DNA of 64,000 nucleotides from Duganella sp. 1224 (GTDB lineage: Bacteria; Pseudomonadota; Gammaproteobacteria; Burkholderiales; Burkholderiaceae_D). Positions 10,882 to 19,282 of this stretch are shown piece after piece. The notes beneath the pieces are model-generated. The model worked only from the letters and a program-made list of their open reading frames with translations. It was not told the origin of the DNA and did not search any database. The DNA lies in assembly GCF_013408245.1 (NCBI RefSeq), contig NZ_JACBYS010000004.1:186001-250000 (forward strand). The letters are read 5' to 3'. A program made the position numbers and the translations under genes. Numbering within the stretch: position 1 is the first letter of the stretch; the number at the start of each line of letters is the position of its first letter.

Positions 10882-12324
10882 ATGAAAACCCTACGCACCG
10901 AAGTCGCCGTCATCGGCGCAGGCACCGCCGGCATGACCGGCTATCGCGCCGCCAAGACCGGCGGCAAACAGACGCTGCTGATCGAAGGCAACGTCTACGG
11001 CACCACCTGCGCGCGCGTGGGCTGCATGCCCAGCAAGCTGCTGATTTCGGCGGCGGACGCGGCGCACATGCTGCAGGCGGCGTCCGGCTTCGGCGTCCAT
11101 GCCGGCCAGGTCCGCATCGACGGCAAGGCGGTGATGGCGCGCGTGCGCAGCGAGCGCGACCGCTTTGTCGGCTTCGTGGTCGAGAGCGTCGACGGCTATC
11201 CGGCCGAGGACAAGCTGCACGGCCACGCCCGCTTTCTCAGCCCGACGCAACTGCAAGTCGACGAGCACACGCTGGTCGAGGCTGAACGCTTCGTCATCGC
11301 CACCGGCTCCACGCCCATCGTGCCGGACGAGTGGCGCGCCGCCGGTCCGCGCGTGATCAACAGCGACGCCGTGTTTGACTGGGACGACCTGCCGCAGTCC
11401 GTGGCGGTGGCCGGCACCGGCGTGATCGGACTGGAACTGGGGCAGGCGCTGCACCGCCTCGGCGTGCGCGTGACCATCTTTGGCCGTGGGGTCAGTGTCG
11501 CCCAGCTGAGCGATCCGGCGGTGCTGGACGTGGCGCACAGCGCGCTGCGCGAGGAACTGGACGTGCGCTTCAAGACCCGCATCGTCAAGGTGGAGCCGCA
11601 GGGTGACGGCCTGGCCATCACCAGCGAGGACGCCAACGGCGACCAGCAGACCGAGCACTTCGAGTACCTGCTGTCGGCCATCGGCCGCCGTCCGAACGTG
11701 CACCAGCTGGGGCTGGAAAATACCGGCCTGCAGCGCGACCACCACGGCATTCCGCTGTACAACCCGCAAACGATGCAATGTGGCGACAGCGCCATCTTCA
11801 TCGCCGGCGACGCCAACGACGAGCGTCCGCAATTGCCGGAAGCCGCTGACCACGGCCGCATCGCTGGCGACAATGCCGCGCGCTACCCGGACGTCCAGCC
11901 CGGCCTGCGCCGCACGCCGCTGGCCATCACCTTCACCGAACCGCAGATCGCCACCATGGGCAGCAGCTACAGCGACCTGTGCGTCACGCACGCCGGCCGC
12001 TTCGCCGTCGGCCAGGTGTCGTTTCACAACCAGGGCCGCAGCCGCGTGATGCTGCAAAACAAGGGCTTGCTGCGCGTGTACGCGGAATACCAGAGCGGCC
12101 GCTTCCTCGGCGCCGAAATGATCGGCCCGCGCGCGGAAAACCTCGGCCACCTGCTGTCGTGGGCGGTCCAGGCCGGGTTGACGGTGGACGCCATGCTGGA
12201 CATGCCGTTCTACCACCCGGTGGTGGAGGAAGGCGTGCGCACCGCGCTGCGCGACCTCGCGCACCACCTCAAAAACGAGCCGGCGCACGATTGTCCTTGC
12301 GTGGATTGCACACCTGCGCCGTGA
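10882..12324 (+). CDS. Dihydrolipoyl dehydrogenase-like FAD/NAD disulfide oxidoreductase
   Basis: Class I pyridine nucleotide-disulfide oxidoreductase, 480 residues. Visible parts: N-terminal FAD motif VIGAGTAGMTGYRAA, redox pair in TTCARVGCMPSK (CxxxxC), NAD motif AVAGTGVIGLELG, second FAD motif FIAGDAND, and a dimerisation domain with the catalytic-base region YHPVVEEG. The active-site context differs from classical E3 enzymes (GGTCLNVGCIPSK), placing it in the stand-alone Lpd-like branch rather than as part of a pyruvate dehydrogenase complex; no E1/E2 genes are nearby. It ends in a cysteine-rich tail (HDCPCVDC) not usual for this family. Start chosen at ATG 10882 (MKTLRTEVAVIG), where the FAD fold begins. 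Confidence 0.88.
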   Translation: MKTLRTEVAVIGAGTAGMTGYRAAKTGGKQTLLIEGNVYGTTCARVGCMPSKLLISAADAAHMLQAASGFGVHAGQVRIDGKAVMARVRSERDRFVGFVVESVDGYPAEDKLHGHARFLSPTQLQVDEHTLVEAERFVIATGSTPIVPDEWRAAGPRVINSDAVFDWDDLPQSVAVAGTGVIGLELGQALHRLGVRVTIFGRGVSVAQLSDPAVLDVAHSALREELDVRFKTRIVKVEPQGDGLAITSEDANGDQQTEHFEYLLSAIGRRPNVHQLGLENTGLQRDHHGIPLYNPQTMQCGDSAIFIAGDANDERPQLPEAADHGRIAGDNAARYPDVQPGLRRTPLAITFTEPQIATMGSSYSDLCVTHAGRFAVGQVSFHNQGRSRVMLQNKGLLRVYAEYQSGRFLGAEMIGPRAENLGHLLSWAVQAGLTVDAMLDMPFYHPVVEEGVRTALRDLAHHLKNEPAHDCPCVDCTPAP

Positions 12325-12414
12325 TTGTTATTGTTAAATCAACGATACAAAAAATTTTACACACTCGGCCGTAAAAACCGTATGCTGCCGCGTCGATAGT
12401 ATCTTGATCAAGCA

Positions 12415-13548
12415 ATGAACATACGCAAAGTGACAGCGGCCGATTTAAAGCTGGGCATGCTGCTGCCGTGGGATGTCTACGGTGAAAATGGCGCTTTGCT
12501 GGTCCGCAAGGGACATATGATCGCCAGCGCCAACCAGATCCAGTATCTGGTCGAGCGCGGTGTCTTTGAAGACGGCGAAGCGCCGGAGGCCGCGCCCGAG
12601 CCGCCTTCCGTGCTGCGCAAGCTCAACGCGGCCTATCTCGAACTGCACACGCTGCTGCAGGCGGCATCACAAGGCATGGCGCCGCCCGACTTCCGCCGCC
12701 GTCTGGACGACATCGCGCTGCTGGTGCACGCCGCCGTCGACCTGAATGCCGACATCGCCACCGCCAGCATCTTGCACAACCAGCAGGCGGCGCCGTACGC
12801 GGCGCGCCACAGCGTCAACACGGCCGTGGTGGCGGTGTTGCTGGCGCGGGCCCGCCAGCGTTCGCGCAACGACGTCATGACGGTAACGCTGGCCGCCCTG
12901 ACCATGAACACCGGCATGCTGGAACACCATCAGCGCTGGCACGACAGCAGCGCCGTGCTGGACGAGGCCGACCGCGCCCGCATGCTGGCCCATCCGGCGC
13001 TTAGCGTGCAACTGCTGCGCGCCGCCGGCGTCAACGACGAGGCCTGGCTGGACTGCGTGCTGCACCACCACGAAAACGAGGACGGCACCGGCTACCCGCA
13101 CGGCAAGGTCGGCGCGCAGATTCCGCTGCTGTCCAAGCTGGTGGCGCTGGCCGACCGCTACTGCGCCCGCGTGTCCGAACGCCACTACCAGCCGGTGATG
13201 ACCGCCAACGGCGCGCTGCGCGACATGCTGCTGGAAGCGCGCACCACGCTGGACACCAACCTGGTGTCGCTGGTGATCCGCGAGCTGGGCATTTATCCGA
13301 TCGGCACCTGGGTGCGCATGATCAATGGCGAGGTGGGCGTGGTGTCGCGCCGCGGCCTGCAATCGACCACGCCGCACGTGGAGTCGGTGCTGGGGCCGCG
13401 CGGCGCGCCGCTGGACGTGTTCCTCCAGCGCGACACGCGCAACGAACTGCATACGATACGGGAAGTATTGACCAACGCCCAGGTGCTGGCGCTGGCCGCC
13501 CCGCCGCTGCGCATGGCGCAGGTGTGGGGGCGGGCGGCGGTGGTTTAG
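12415..13548 (+). CDS. HD-GYP domain protein with a degenerate HD motif
   Basis: A 377-residue protein of the HD-GYP family, whose active members hydrolyse cyclic di-GMP. N-terminal segment (about residues 1-55, KLGMLLPWDVYGENGALLVRK) resembles the small domain preceding many HD-GYP units. In the HD-GYP domain, RHSVNTA, AHPALS, HHHENEDGTGYP and ALADRY are present. The position that should read HDxGK reads MNTGM, so both metal ligands of the HD pair are missing. It is therefore probably catalytically dead or a c-di-GMP/partner-binding protein. C-terminal about 90 residues form a DUF3391-like or beta-rich tail. It is convergent with the next gene, the two stop codons overlapping (13545-13548). 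Confidence 0.85.
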   Translation: MNIRKVTAADLKLGMLLPWDVYGENGALLVRKGHMIASANQIQYLVERGVFEDGEAPEAAPEPPSVLRKLNAAYLELHTLLQAASQGMAPPDFRRRLDDIALLVHAAVDLNADIATASILHNQQAAPYAARHSVNTAVVAVLLARARQRSRNDVMTVTLAALTMNTGMLEHHQRWHDSSAVLDEADRARMLAHPALSVQLLRAAGVNDEAWLDCVLHHHENEDGTGYPHGKVGAQIPLLSKLVALADRYCARVSERHYQPVMTANGALRDMLLEARTTLDTNLVSLVIRELGIYPIGTWVRMINGEVGVVSRRGLQSTTPHVESVLGPRGAPLDVFLQRDTRNELHTIREVLTNAQVLALAAPPLRMAQVWGRAAVV

Positions 13549-14027
13549 TTCAGCATCGCGTCCAGCCGGCCCTGCTGCGCCAGCTCGCGCAGCATGCCGA
13601 TGGTGTCGATGTCCGACTCGACGTAGGCCGAGCGGCGGAACTCGTCGTACATGGCGTTGGCCTCGTCGGTGGCGGCGTCGTGGCTGTCCTCGTACTGGAA
13701 GCGCACGAACAGCGCGTTCTCGTTCGGCTGCTCGATGGTCATGGTCAGGCTGGACTCGGCGATGTCCTGCTGCGCGGCCACGCGGTAGCGCACCTGGCGC
13801 ATCGGCTCCAGCTCCACCCGGTCCTCCACCACCAGTTCGCCGTAGCGCAGGCGGCGGCGGAAGCCGTTGTCGGTGCGCTGGTCGATGATGGCCTCGTCCA
13901 GATGCGGCACGAACAGCTTGGGCGACTCGGCGCGCAGCACCAGGCCGGCCCAGACCTGCTTGACGCTCAGCGTGTCGATCAGGGGATTCAGCGGGTCGTT
14001 GACTTCGATTAAGTGTTCAAATTTCAT
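13545..14027 (-). CDS. SRPBCC-fold protein (DUF1857/AtaL-like)
   Basis: A 160-residue START/Bet v1-like single-domain protein (MKFEHLIEVNDPLNPLIDTLSVKQVWAGLVLRAE in outline), matching the AtaL-like DUF1857 family seen in proteobacteria. Such folds bind small hydrophobic ligands, but no ligand is known for this branch. Start placed at ATG 14027; a TTG four codons upstream is in frame but unlikely. Its stop overlaps the stop of the convergent HD-GYP gene. Divergent from rep. Confidence 0.75.
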   Translation of the reverse strand: MKFEHLIEVNDPLNPLIDTLSVKQVWAGLVLRAESPKLFVPHLDEAIIDQRTDNGFRRRLRYGELVVEDRVELEPMRQVRYRVAAQQDIAESSLTMTIEQPNENALFVRFQYEDSHDAATDEANAMYDEFRRSAYVESDIDTIGMLRELAQQGRLDAMLN

Positions 14028-14173
14028 AATTGCAACCAATATAAGGTGGGGCGGTGGCCGGGAATTCCCGCATGTTAGCGTATTGTTAGCTATGCTACCT
14101 GCGGCATATCAGTGGCGGCCGCTGTGACTGATACAATGTGGGGCTGTTTGTCCGTTTTACTAGCCCTCGTCCG

Positions 14174-16252
14174 ATGTCCACCAAAGTCCCCGTTTTCGGC
14201 CTTAATTTGCCTCAGAGCCAGGCTGTTACCTACCTGGATGGTCCCTGCCTGGTGCTGGCGGGCGCCGGCTCGGGCAAAACGCGCGTGATCACCCAGAAAA
14301 TCGCCCACCTGATCGAGGATCGCGGCTACGACCCGCGCACCATCGCCGCGCTGACCTTCACCAACAAGGCGGCGCTGGAGATGCAGGAGCGCATCGCCAA
14401 GCTGCTCAAGCAGCCCAAGCAGGCCAAACAGCTGACGGTGTCGACCTTCCACTCGCTGGGCGTGAAGATTCTGCGCCAGGAGGCCAACGGCGTCGGCCTC
14501 AAGGACCGCTTCTCCATCATGGACAGCGACGACTGCGGCTCGCTGATCCAGGACCTGGCCATTACCACCGATAAACAGGTGGTGCGGCGCATCCAGACCG
14601 ACATCTCGCTGTGGAAGAACGGCCTGGTCGACCCCATGGTGGCGCTCAACCAGGCCAAGGACGAGGACGAGGCACAGTCGGCGCGCGTCTACGCCAGCTA
14701 TGTGGCCACGCTGTCGGCCTACCAGGCGGTCGACTTCGACGACCTGATCCGCCTGCCGGTGGAGCTGTTCCGCAACAACGACAATATCCGCGACAAGTGG
14801 CAGCGCCGCCTGCGCTACCTGCTGATGGACGAGTACCAGGACACCAACACCTGCCAGTACGAGCTGGTCAAGCTGATGGTGACCGGCATCGGCAAGAAGC
14901 CGATGTTCACCGCCGTGGGCGACGACGACCAGGCCATCTACGCCTGGCGCGGCGCCTCGGTGGAAAACCTGAAGACGCTGCAGACCGATTTCCCCGACCT
15001 GGAGGTGATCAAGCTGGAGCAGAACTACCGCTCCACCACGCGCATCCTGCAGGCGGCCAACGCGGTCATCGGCAACAATCCCAAGCTGTTCGAGAAATCG
15101 CTGTGGTCCGAGCACGGGCTGGGCGAGCCGATCCAGGTGATGTCGATGCCCAACGACGATGCCGAGGCCGACCAGGTGGCGATCATGATCTCGGCCGACC
15201 ACTTCGAGCGCAAGAACAAGTGGTCGGACTACGCGATCCTGTATCGCGGCAACCACCAGGCGCGCATCATCGAGCAGGCCTTGCGCAAGGAGCGCATTCC
15301 GTACACGATTTCCGGCGGCCAGTCGTTCTTCGACAAGGCCGAGATCAAGGACATCATCAGCTACCTGCGGCTGCTGGCCAACACCGACGACGACCCGGCC
15401 TTCATCCGCGCGGTGACCACGCCGCGCCGCGGCGTCGGCCAGTCGACCATGGAAACGCTGGGCACCTTCTCGGGCCAGTGGCAATGCTCGCTGTTCGAGG
15501 CGGTGTTCAAGGGCGGCATCGAGGCGCTGCTGAACGAGCGCCAACTGACGCCGCTGCGCGACTTCTGCAACTTCATCAACAACCTGGAGTCGCGTGCCAG
15601 CCGTCCCGGCCCGTCCGGCAGTGGCGACAATGCCGCCCAGGTGCTGGATGACCTGCTGGAGGCGATTAATTATGAAAACTATTTATACGATATGTTCGAC
15701 GAGCGCGCGGCCCAGAGCAAGTGGCAGAACGTGCTGGAATTCGTCAACTGGCTGAAGGATCGCGGCCGTGGCGGCAAGGACCGCGACGGCGAAGAGAAGA
15801 ACGTATTGGAGCTGACGCAGATGGTGGCGTTGATGTCGATGCTGGAAGGTCAGGATGAGGACCCGGACGCGGTGCGCATGTCGACGCTGCACGCCTCGAA
15901 GGGGCTGGAGTATCCGCACGTGTTCCTGGTCGGCTGCGAGGAAGGCATCCTGCCGCACAAGGGCGACGCCGACGCGCCGGCCGAATCGATCGCCGCGCGG
16001 GTGCAGGAGGAGCGGCGCCTGATGTACGTCGGCATCACGCGCGCGCAGCGCACGCTGAAGATCACCTGGTGCAAGAAACGCAAGCGCGCGGGCGAGCAGG
16101 TGCATTGCGACCCGTCGCGCTTTATCAAGGAAATGAAGTTGGATGAGGGCACCGCCGTGCCGCAGGAATCCGAAGTGCTGACGCCGAAGGAACGCCTGGC
16201 GCGCATGAAGGAACTGCTGTCCACGCCCAAACCCGACAAGGAACAACCATGA
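14174..16252 (+). CDS. rep: ATP-dependent DNA helicase Rep (UvrD/Rep family)
   Basis: Superfamily-1A 3'-to-5' helicase that helps replication forks move through bound proteins; 692 residues. Motifs in order: Walker A LAGAGSGKTR near residue 29, TFTNKAALEM, DEYQDTN, GDDDQAIYAWRGA, QNYRST, TLHASKGLEYPHV and RLMYVGITRAQ. Overall it reads as Rep rather than UvrD (e.g. KIAHLIEDRGYDPRTIAALTF, YAILYRGNHQARI). Start chosen at ATG 14174 (MSTKVPVFGLNLPQSQAV); the frame extends 12 codons upstream without a better start. Its TGA overlaps the slyX ATG (ATGA), so the two are coupled. Confidence 0.94.
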   Translation: MSTKVPVFGLNLPQSQAVTYLDGPCLVLAGAGSGKTRVITQKIAHLIEDRGYDPRTIAALTFTNKAALEMQERIAKLLKQPKQAKQLTVSTFHSLGVKILRQEANGVGLKDRFSIMDSDDCGSLIQDLAITTDKQVVRRIQTDISLWKNGLVDPMVALNQAKDEDEAQSARVYASYVATLSAYQAVDFDDLIRLPVELFRNNDNIRDKWQRRLRYLLMDEYQDTNTCQYELVKLMVTGIGKKPMFTAVGDDDQAIYAWRGASVENLKTLQTDFPDLEVIKLEQNYRSTTRILQAANAVIGNNPKLFEKSLWSEHGLGEPIQVMSMPNDDAEADQVAIMISADHFERKNKWSDYAILYRGNHQARIIEQALRKERIPYTISGGQSFFDKAEIKDIISYLRLLANTDDDPAFIRAVTTPRRGVGQSTMETLGTFSGQWQCSLFEAVFKGGIEALLNERQLTPLRDFCNFINNLESRASRPGPSGSGDNAAQVLDDLLEAINYENYLYDMFDERAAQSKWQNVLEFVNWLKDRGRGGKDRDGEEKNVLELTQMVALMSMLEGQDEDPDAVRMSTLHASKGLEYPHVFLVGCEEGILPHKGDADAPAESIAARVQEERRLMYVGITRAQRTLKITWCKKRKRAGEQVHCDPSRFIKEMKLDEGTAVPQESEVLTPKERLARMKELLSTPKPDKEQP

Positions 16253-16458
16253 ACACCGAAGACCGCTTCGTCAACATCGAAATCAAACTGGCCTACGCCG
16301 AAGACATGGTGGACTCGCTCAACCAGCGCATCCACGAGCAACAGCAGCAGATCGACAAGCTGGAGCAGTTGTGCGCCTCACTGGCCCAGCACGTGCGCAA
16401 CCTGGCGCAGAACAACGGCGGCAGCCAGCTTCCGCACGAGCGCCCACCGCACTATTGA
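16249..16458 (+). CDS. slyX: SlyX family protein
   Basis: A 69-residue coiled-coil protein. It opens with MNTEDRFVNIEIKLAYAED, continues as a heptad-rich helix (DSLNQRIHEQQQQIDKLEQL) and ends in the family-typical His/Pro-rich tail PHERPPHY. Function unknown although widely conserved. It overlaps rep by 4 nt and ends directly against the stop of the convergent UPF0303 gene. Confidence 0.9.
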   Translation: MNTEDRFVNIEIKLAYAEDMVDSLNQRIHEQQQQIDKLEQLCASLAQHVRNLAQNNGGSQLPHERPPHY

Positions 16459-16926
16459 TCAGGCCAGCACGGCGCGCAGGGCCTCGATGGCCAGCGCGTG
16501 GTCTTCCGCCTGACGCAGGCCGGAGACGGTGACGGTGCCGATGATGCCGGTGTCCTTGATGGTGATCGGGAAGGCGCCGCCATTGGCCGCGTAATCGACC
16601 GGCGGCAGGTATTTGATGTCCTCGAACGACACGCCACGGTGCTTGTGGTCGATGCCGACGTAGAACGAGCAGCGGCCGAAGCGCGCCACCACGTTATTCT
16701 TGCGTCGTATCCAGTCGGCCTGGTCGGCCGAGGCGCCCTGCATCGCGTGGTGGAACAGCACCTTGCCGTTGATGGTGATGTTGACCGTGATGACCTTGGC
16801 CCGCGCCTTGGCCAGCTCCACGATCTTCAGGCCCAGCGCCAGCGCGGTATCGCTGCTGAAGGCGGTGAACTGCAATTCCTTTTCCTGCTGCGTCAGCGTA
16901 TCCAGCAATTCCGCGTAGTTTTCCAT
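16459..16926 (-). CDS. UPF0303 / haem-degrading-domain family protein
   Basis: A 155-residue protein of the GlcG/HbpS-like (Haem_degrading, PF03928) fold in its UPF0303 branch. Supporting segments: TVNITINGKVLFHHAMQGA, DWIRRKNNVVARFGRCS and a C-terminal GTVTVSGLRQAEDHALAIEAL. Biochemical role unproven in this branch. Start taken at ATG 16926 (MENYAELLDTLTQ), preceded by GGGAAAG; the longer open frame to 17238 contains no family sequence. Convergent with slyX with no gap. Confidence 0.82.
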   Translation of the reverse strand: MENYAELLDTLTQQEKELQFTAFSSDTALALGLKIVELAKARAKVITVNITINGKVLFHHAMQGASADQADWIRRKNNVVARFGRCSFYVGIDHKHRGVSFEDIKYLPPVDYAANGGAFPITIKDTGIIGTVTVSGLRQAEDHALAIEALRAVLA

Positions 16927-17040
16927 GCTTCTTTCCCGTTGGTGGCTATGTTCAGCCAGCAGTGTAGCCGATGCGCTGTCGATTTGCGCTATGCTCGTCC
17001 GTCGTCCGGGTACACTGACTTTTTTTGAGGGGAATCGATC

Positions 17041-17487
17041 ATGACCATCAATACCGTACAACTGCAACGCGTGCTGAAAGCGACGCCGGACCGCGTCTAC
17101 CGCGCCTTTCTCGACCCGGACGCGCTGGCCAAGTGGCTGCCGCCGCATGGCTTCATCGGCAAGGTGCACCAGCTGGACGCGCGGGTGGGCGGTGCCTACC
17201 GCATGTCGTTCACCAATTTCACCACCGGCGACAGCCACGCGTTTGGCGGCGAGTACCTGGAACTGGTGCCGGGCCAGAAGCTGCGCTACACTGCCACGTT
17301 TGACGATCCCAACCTGCCCGGCCAGATGCAGACCACCGTCACGCTGCGCGAGGTGTTCTGCGGCGTTGAAATGAAGGTGGTACAGGAAGGCATTCCGGCC
17401 GTGATCCCGGTCGAAGCCTGCTACCTCGGCTGGCAGGAATCGCTGGTGCTGCTGGCGCAGCTAACCGAGCCGGAAATCCGCGAATAG
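17041..17487 (+). CDS. SRPBCC family protein, AHSA1-like
   Basis: A 148-residue activator-of-Hsp90-ATPase-homologue 1-like (START/Bet v1 fold) protein: LKATPDRVYRAFLDPDALAKW is the classic AHSA1 opening, and GGAYRMSF plus the C-terminal GWQESLVLLAQLTE complete the fold. These are common stand-alone small proteins in soil bacteria with unknown ligands. Start at ATG 17041 with an AGGGG ribosome-binding site 8 nt upstream. Ends 24 bp before a REP-like unit shared with the convergent LoiP-like gene. Confidence 0.87.
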   Translation: MTINTVQLQRVLKATPDRVYRAFLDPDALAKWLPPHGFIGKVHQLDARVGGAYRMSFTNFTTGDSHAFGGEYLELVPGQKLRYTATFDDPNLPGQMQTTVTLREVFCGVEMKVVQEGIPAVIPVEACYLGWQESLVLLAQLTEPEIRE

Positions 17488-17511
17488 CCGCCCACCAAAG
17501 CTCATGCCGAT

Positions 17512-17598
17512 GTCGTTCCGGCCCAGGCCGGAACCCATAGAACGTTTGCATGACATGGACGCATGCGGCGTATGGATTCCGGCCTGCGCCGGAATGAC
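17512..17598. repeat. REP-like inverted repeat between convergent genes, copy 2
   Basis: A mirrored pair of hairpins, GTTCCGGCCCAGGCCGGAAC then GATTCCGGCCTGCGCCGGAAT, bounded by GTC and GAC and separated by about 30 bp. Lies between the stops of the AHSA1-like gene and the LoiP-like gene. Confidence 0.8.
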
Positions 17599-17631
17599 AA
17601 ATCAAACGCTAACGGAAAGCTAGCCGCCCCC

Positions 17632-18393
17632 TTAGCCGTCCTTATCGATACGCGACTGAATGTGCCGCGCCCGGTCCGGCGACGATGGGTGGGAGCTGAA
17701 CATATCATGCCCGGGCCCTTCCAGCCTGGCCAGCTTCTGGAACAGCGTCACCAGGCCCTGGCGGGACAGCCTCTCCTTCAACAAGATGCCGTAGGACTGG
17801 TCATCGGCATCGGTTTCCTGCGCCTGCGAGAATTGCGCCTGCAGGAACTTCTGCCCCAGGTCGGCCAGCTCCGACTGGCTCAGCGTCGCGGCGGCGCCGC
17901 TGACCGCGCCGGCCGCCCCGCGCGCCGCCTGCAGCGAGTAGGCGGTCTGCATCGATTTCTTCGAGTGGCCCAGCAGCACGTGGCCGATTTCATGGCCGAC
18001 CACGGCGCGGATCTCGTCGTCGTTCATGATGTCCATCAGGCCGGCGAACACGCGGATGCAGCCATTGTCCATGGCGAAGGCGTTGACGTCGGTCACTAGG
18101 TAGACCTTGGCGTCGAGCCGTTTGCCGTTGAAGGTGTTCAGCTTGAGCGGCTTGAGCGCCGCCGCCAGGCGCTTGGCGTACTTGCTGCCGGGCGCCGCCA
18201 CCTTGTTGGTGCGGTCCATTTCGGCGCAGGAGCGCGTGGCCAGATCGATGACCTCGGCGTCGCTCAGGGTGGCGGCCTTGATCGCCAGGCTGGCCGAGTT
18301 GGCCAAGCCGCCCAGATCGATGGGCGCGGCCATGGACGGGGTCAGCGGCAGCAACAGCGCGCAGCTACACAGCAAGGAAGAAAGATATTTCAT
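17632..18393 (-). CDS. loiP: M48 family metalloprotease, LoiP (YggG)-like
   Basis: A 253-residue zinc endopeptidase with an N-terminal export signal (hydrophobic stretch LLCSCALLLPLTPSMAA, cleavage likely after SMA). Zinc site HEIGHVLLGH with a downstream third ligand region in AQETDADDQSYG. Overall sequence follows E. coli LoiP (DVNAFAMDNGCIRVFAGLMDIMNDDEIRAVVGHE), a periplasmic/outer-membrane protease induced at low osmolarity. Unlike LoiP there is no obvious lipobox with a following Cys, so it is probably soluble periplasmic. Start at ATG 18393 with AAGGAG 8 nt upstream; an in-frame ATG five codons earlier is less well placed. Confidence 0.88.
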   Translation of the reverse strand: MKYLSSLLCSCALLLPLTPSMAAPIDLGGLANSASLAIKAATLSDAEVIDLATRSCAEMDRTNKVAAPGSKYAKRLAAALKPLKLNTFNGKRLDAKVYLVTDVNAFAMDNGCIRVFAGLMDIMNDDEIRAVVGHEIGHVLLGHSKKSMQTAYSLQAARGAAGAVSGAAATLSQSELADLGQKFLQAQFSQAQETDADDQSYGILLKERLSRQGLVTLFQKLARLEGPGHDMFSSHPSSPDRARHIQSRIDKDG

Positions 18394-18577
18394 GCGGCAC
18401 TCCTTCAAGATCGATTTTGCCCCGGGCCGGGGCAGGCGGTTTCATTTCCTAAAAGAAATCATAGAAAGCTTTCCCCGGCGGCGTTTTAACCCAGGTCAAT
18501 CAGCCGGACTGATCTTGCTGCAGTTGTCGCCACAGTTGATTTGGACCACAATGCCTGTCTTATCGAAGGAGGCAAGC

Positions 18578-19153
18578 GTGGGTAAAGGGAGATTGGAAGC
18601 ATTCAGCGATGGCGTAATCGCGATCATCATTACGATCATGGTGCTGGAACTGAAGGTGCCGCATGGCGCCGACTGGGCGGCGCTGAAGGAGCTGGTGCCG
18701 GTGTTTGGCAGCTATGTGCTGAGCTTCATCTACGTGGGCATCTTCTGGAACAACCATCACCACATGCTGCACGCCTCGTCCGTGGTCAATGGCCGGGTGC
18801 TGTGGGCCAATCTGCATTTGCTGTTCTGGCTGTCGCTGCTGCCGTTCGCCACCGGCTGGATGGGCGAGAACGAGTTCGCGCCGCTGCCGGTGGCGCTGTA
18901 TGGCGCCATGCTGTTCATGTGCGCGGCGGCCTACACCCTCCTGGAAAAGTCGCTGATCGCCATTAACCGGCACGACGCCGTGTTGGGCCAGGCGGTGGGC
19001 AAGGAAGTCAAGGGCATCGCCTCGGTGGTGCTGTATCTGTTGGCCATTCCGGCCGCCTACCTGCACGTGTGGATCTCGTTCGCCCTGTACGCACTGGTGG
19101 CGCTGCTGTGGTTTATTCCCGACCGCCGCATCGAGGCGCGCCTCAGGGATTAG
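18578..19153 (+). CDS. TMEM175/DUF1211 family potassium channel-like membrane protein
   Basis: A 191-residue protein with about six hydrophobic segments. The family signature is near the N-terminus (RLEAFSDGVIAIIITIMVLEL, containing the FSD motif). Bacterial TMEM175 homologues form tetrameric K+ leak channels in the inner membrane. I chose the GTG at 18578 because AAGGAGG lies at ideal spacing just upstream; an ATG at 18551 is in frame but has no ribosome-binding site, and the open frame to 18107 runs antisense through loiP. Confidence 0.87.
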   Translation: MGKGRLEAFSDGVIAIIITIMVLELKVPHGADWAALKELVPVFGSYVLSFIYVGIFWNNHHHMLHASSVVNGRVLWANLHLLFWLSLLPFATGWMGENEFAPLPVALYGAMLFMCAAAYTLLEKSLIAINRHDAVLGQAVGKEVKGIASVVLYLLAIPAAYLHVWISFALYALVALLWFIPDRRIEARLRD

Positions 19154-19282
19154 CGTTTGTCGATTTCATGTGCAGTGCAGCATGGTTTGCCAGTGACGGC
19201 CGCCATGGCGCGCTGCTATGATCTGATGCTTAACGTGCTGCATTGCTACTTTGTCAGCATTTTCCCTGGCGTTTTTTGAAAG

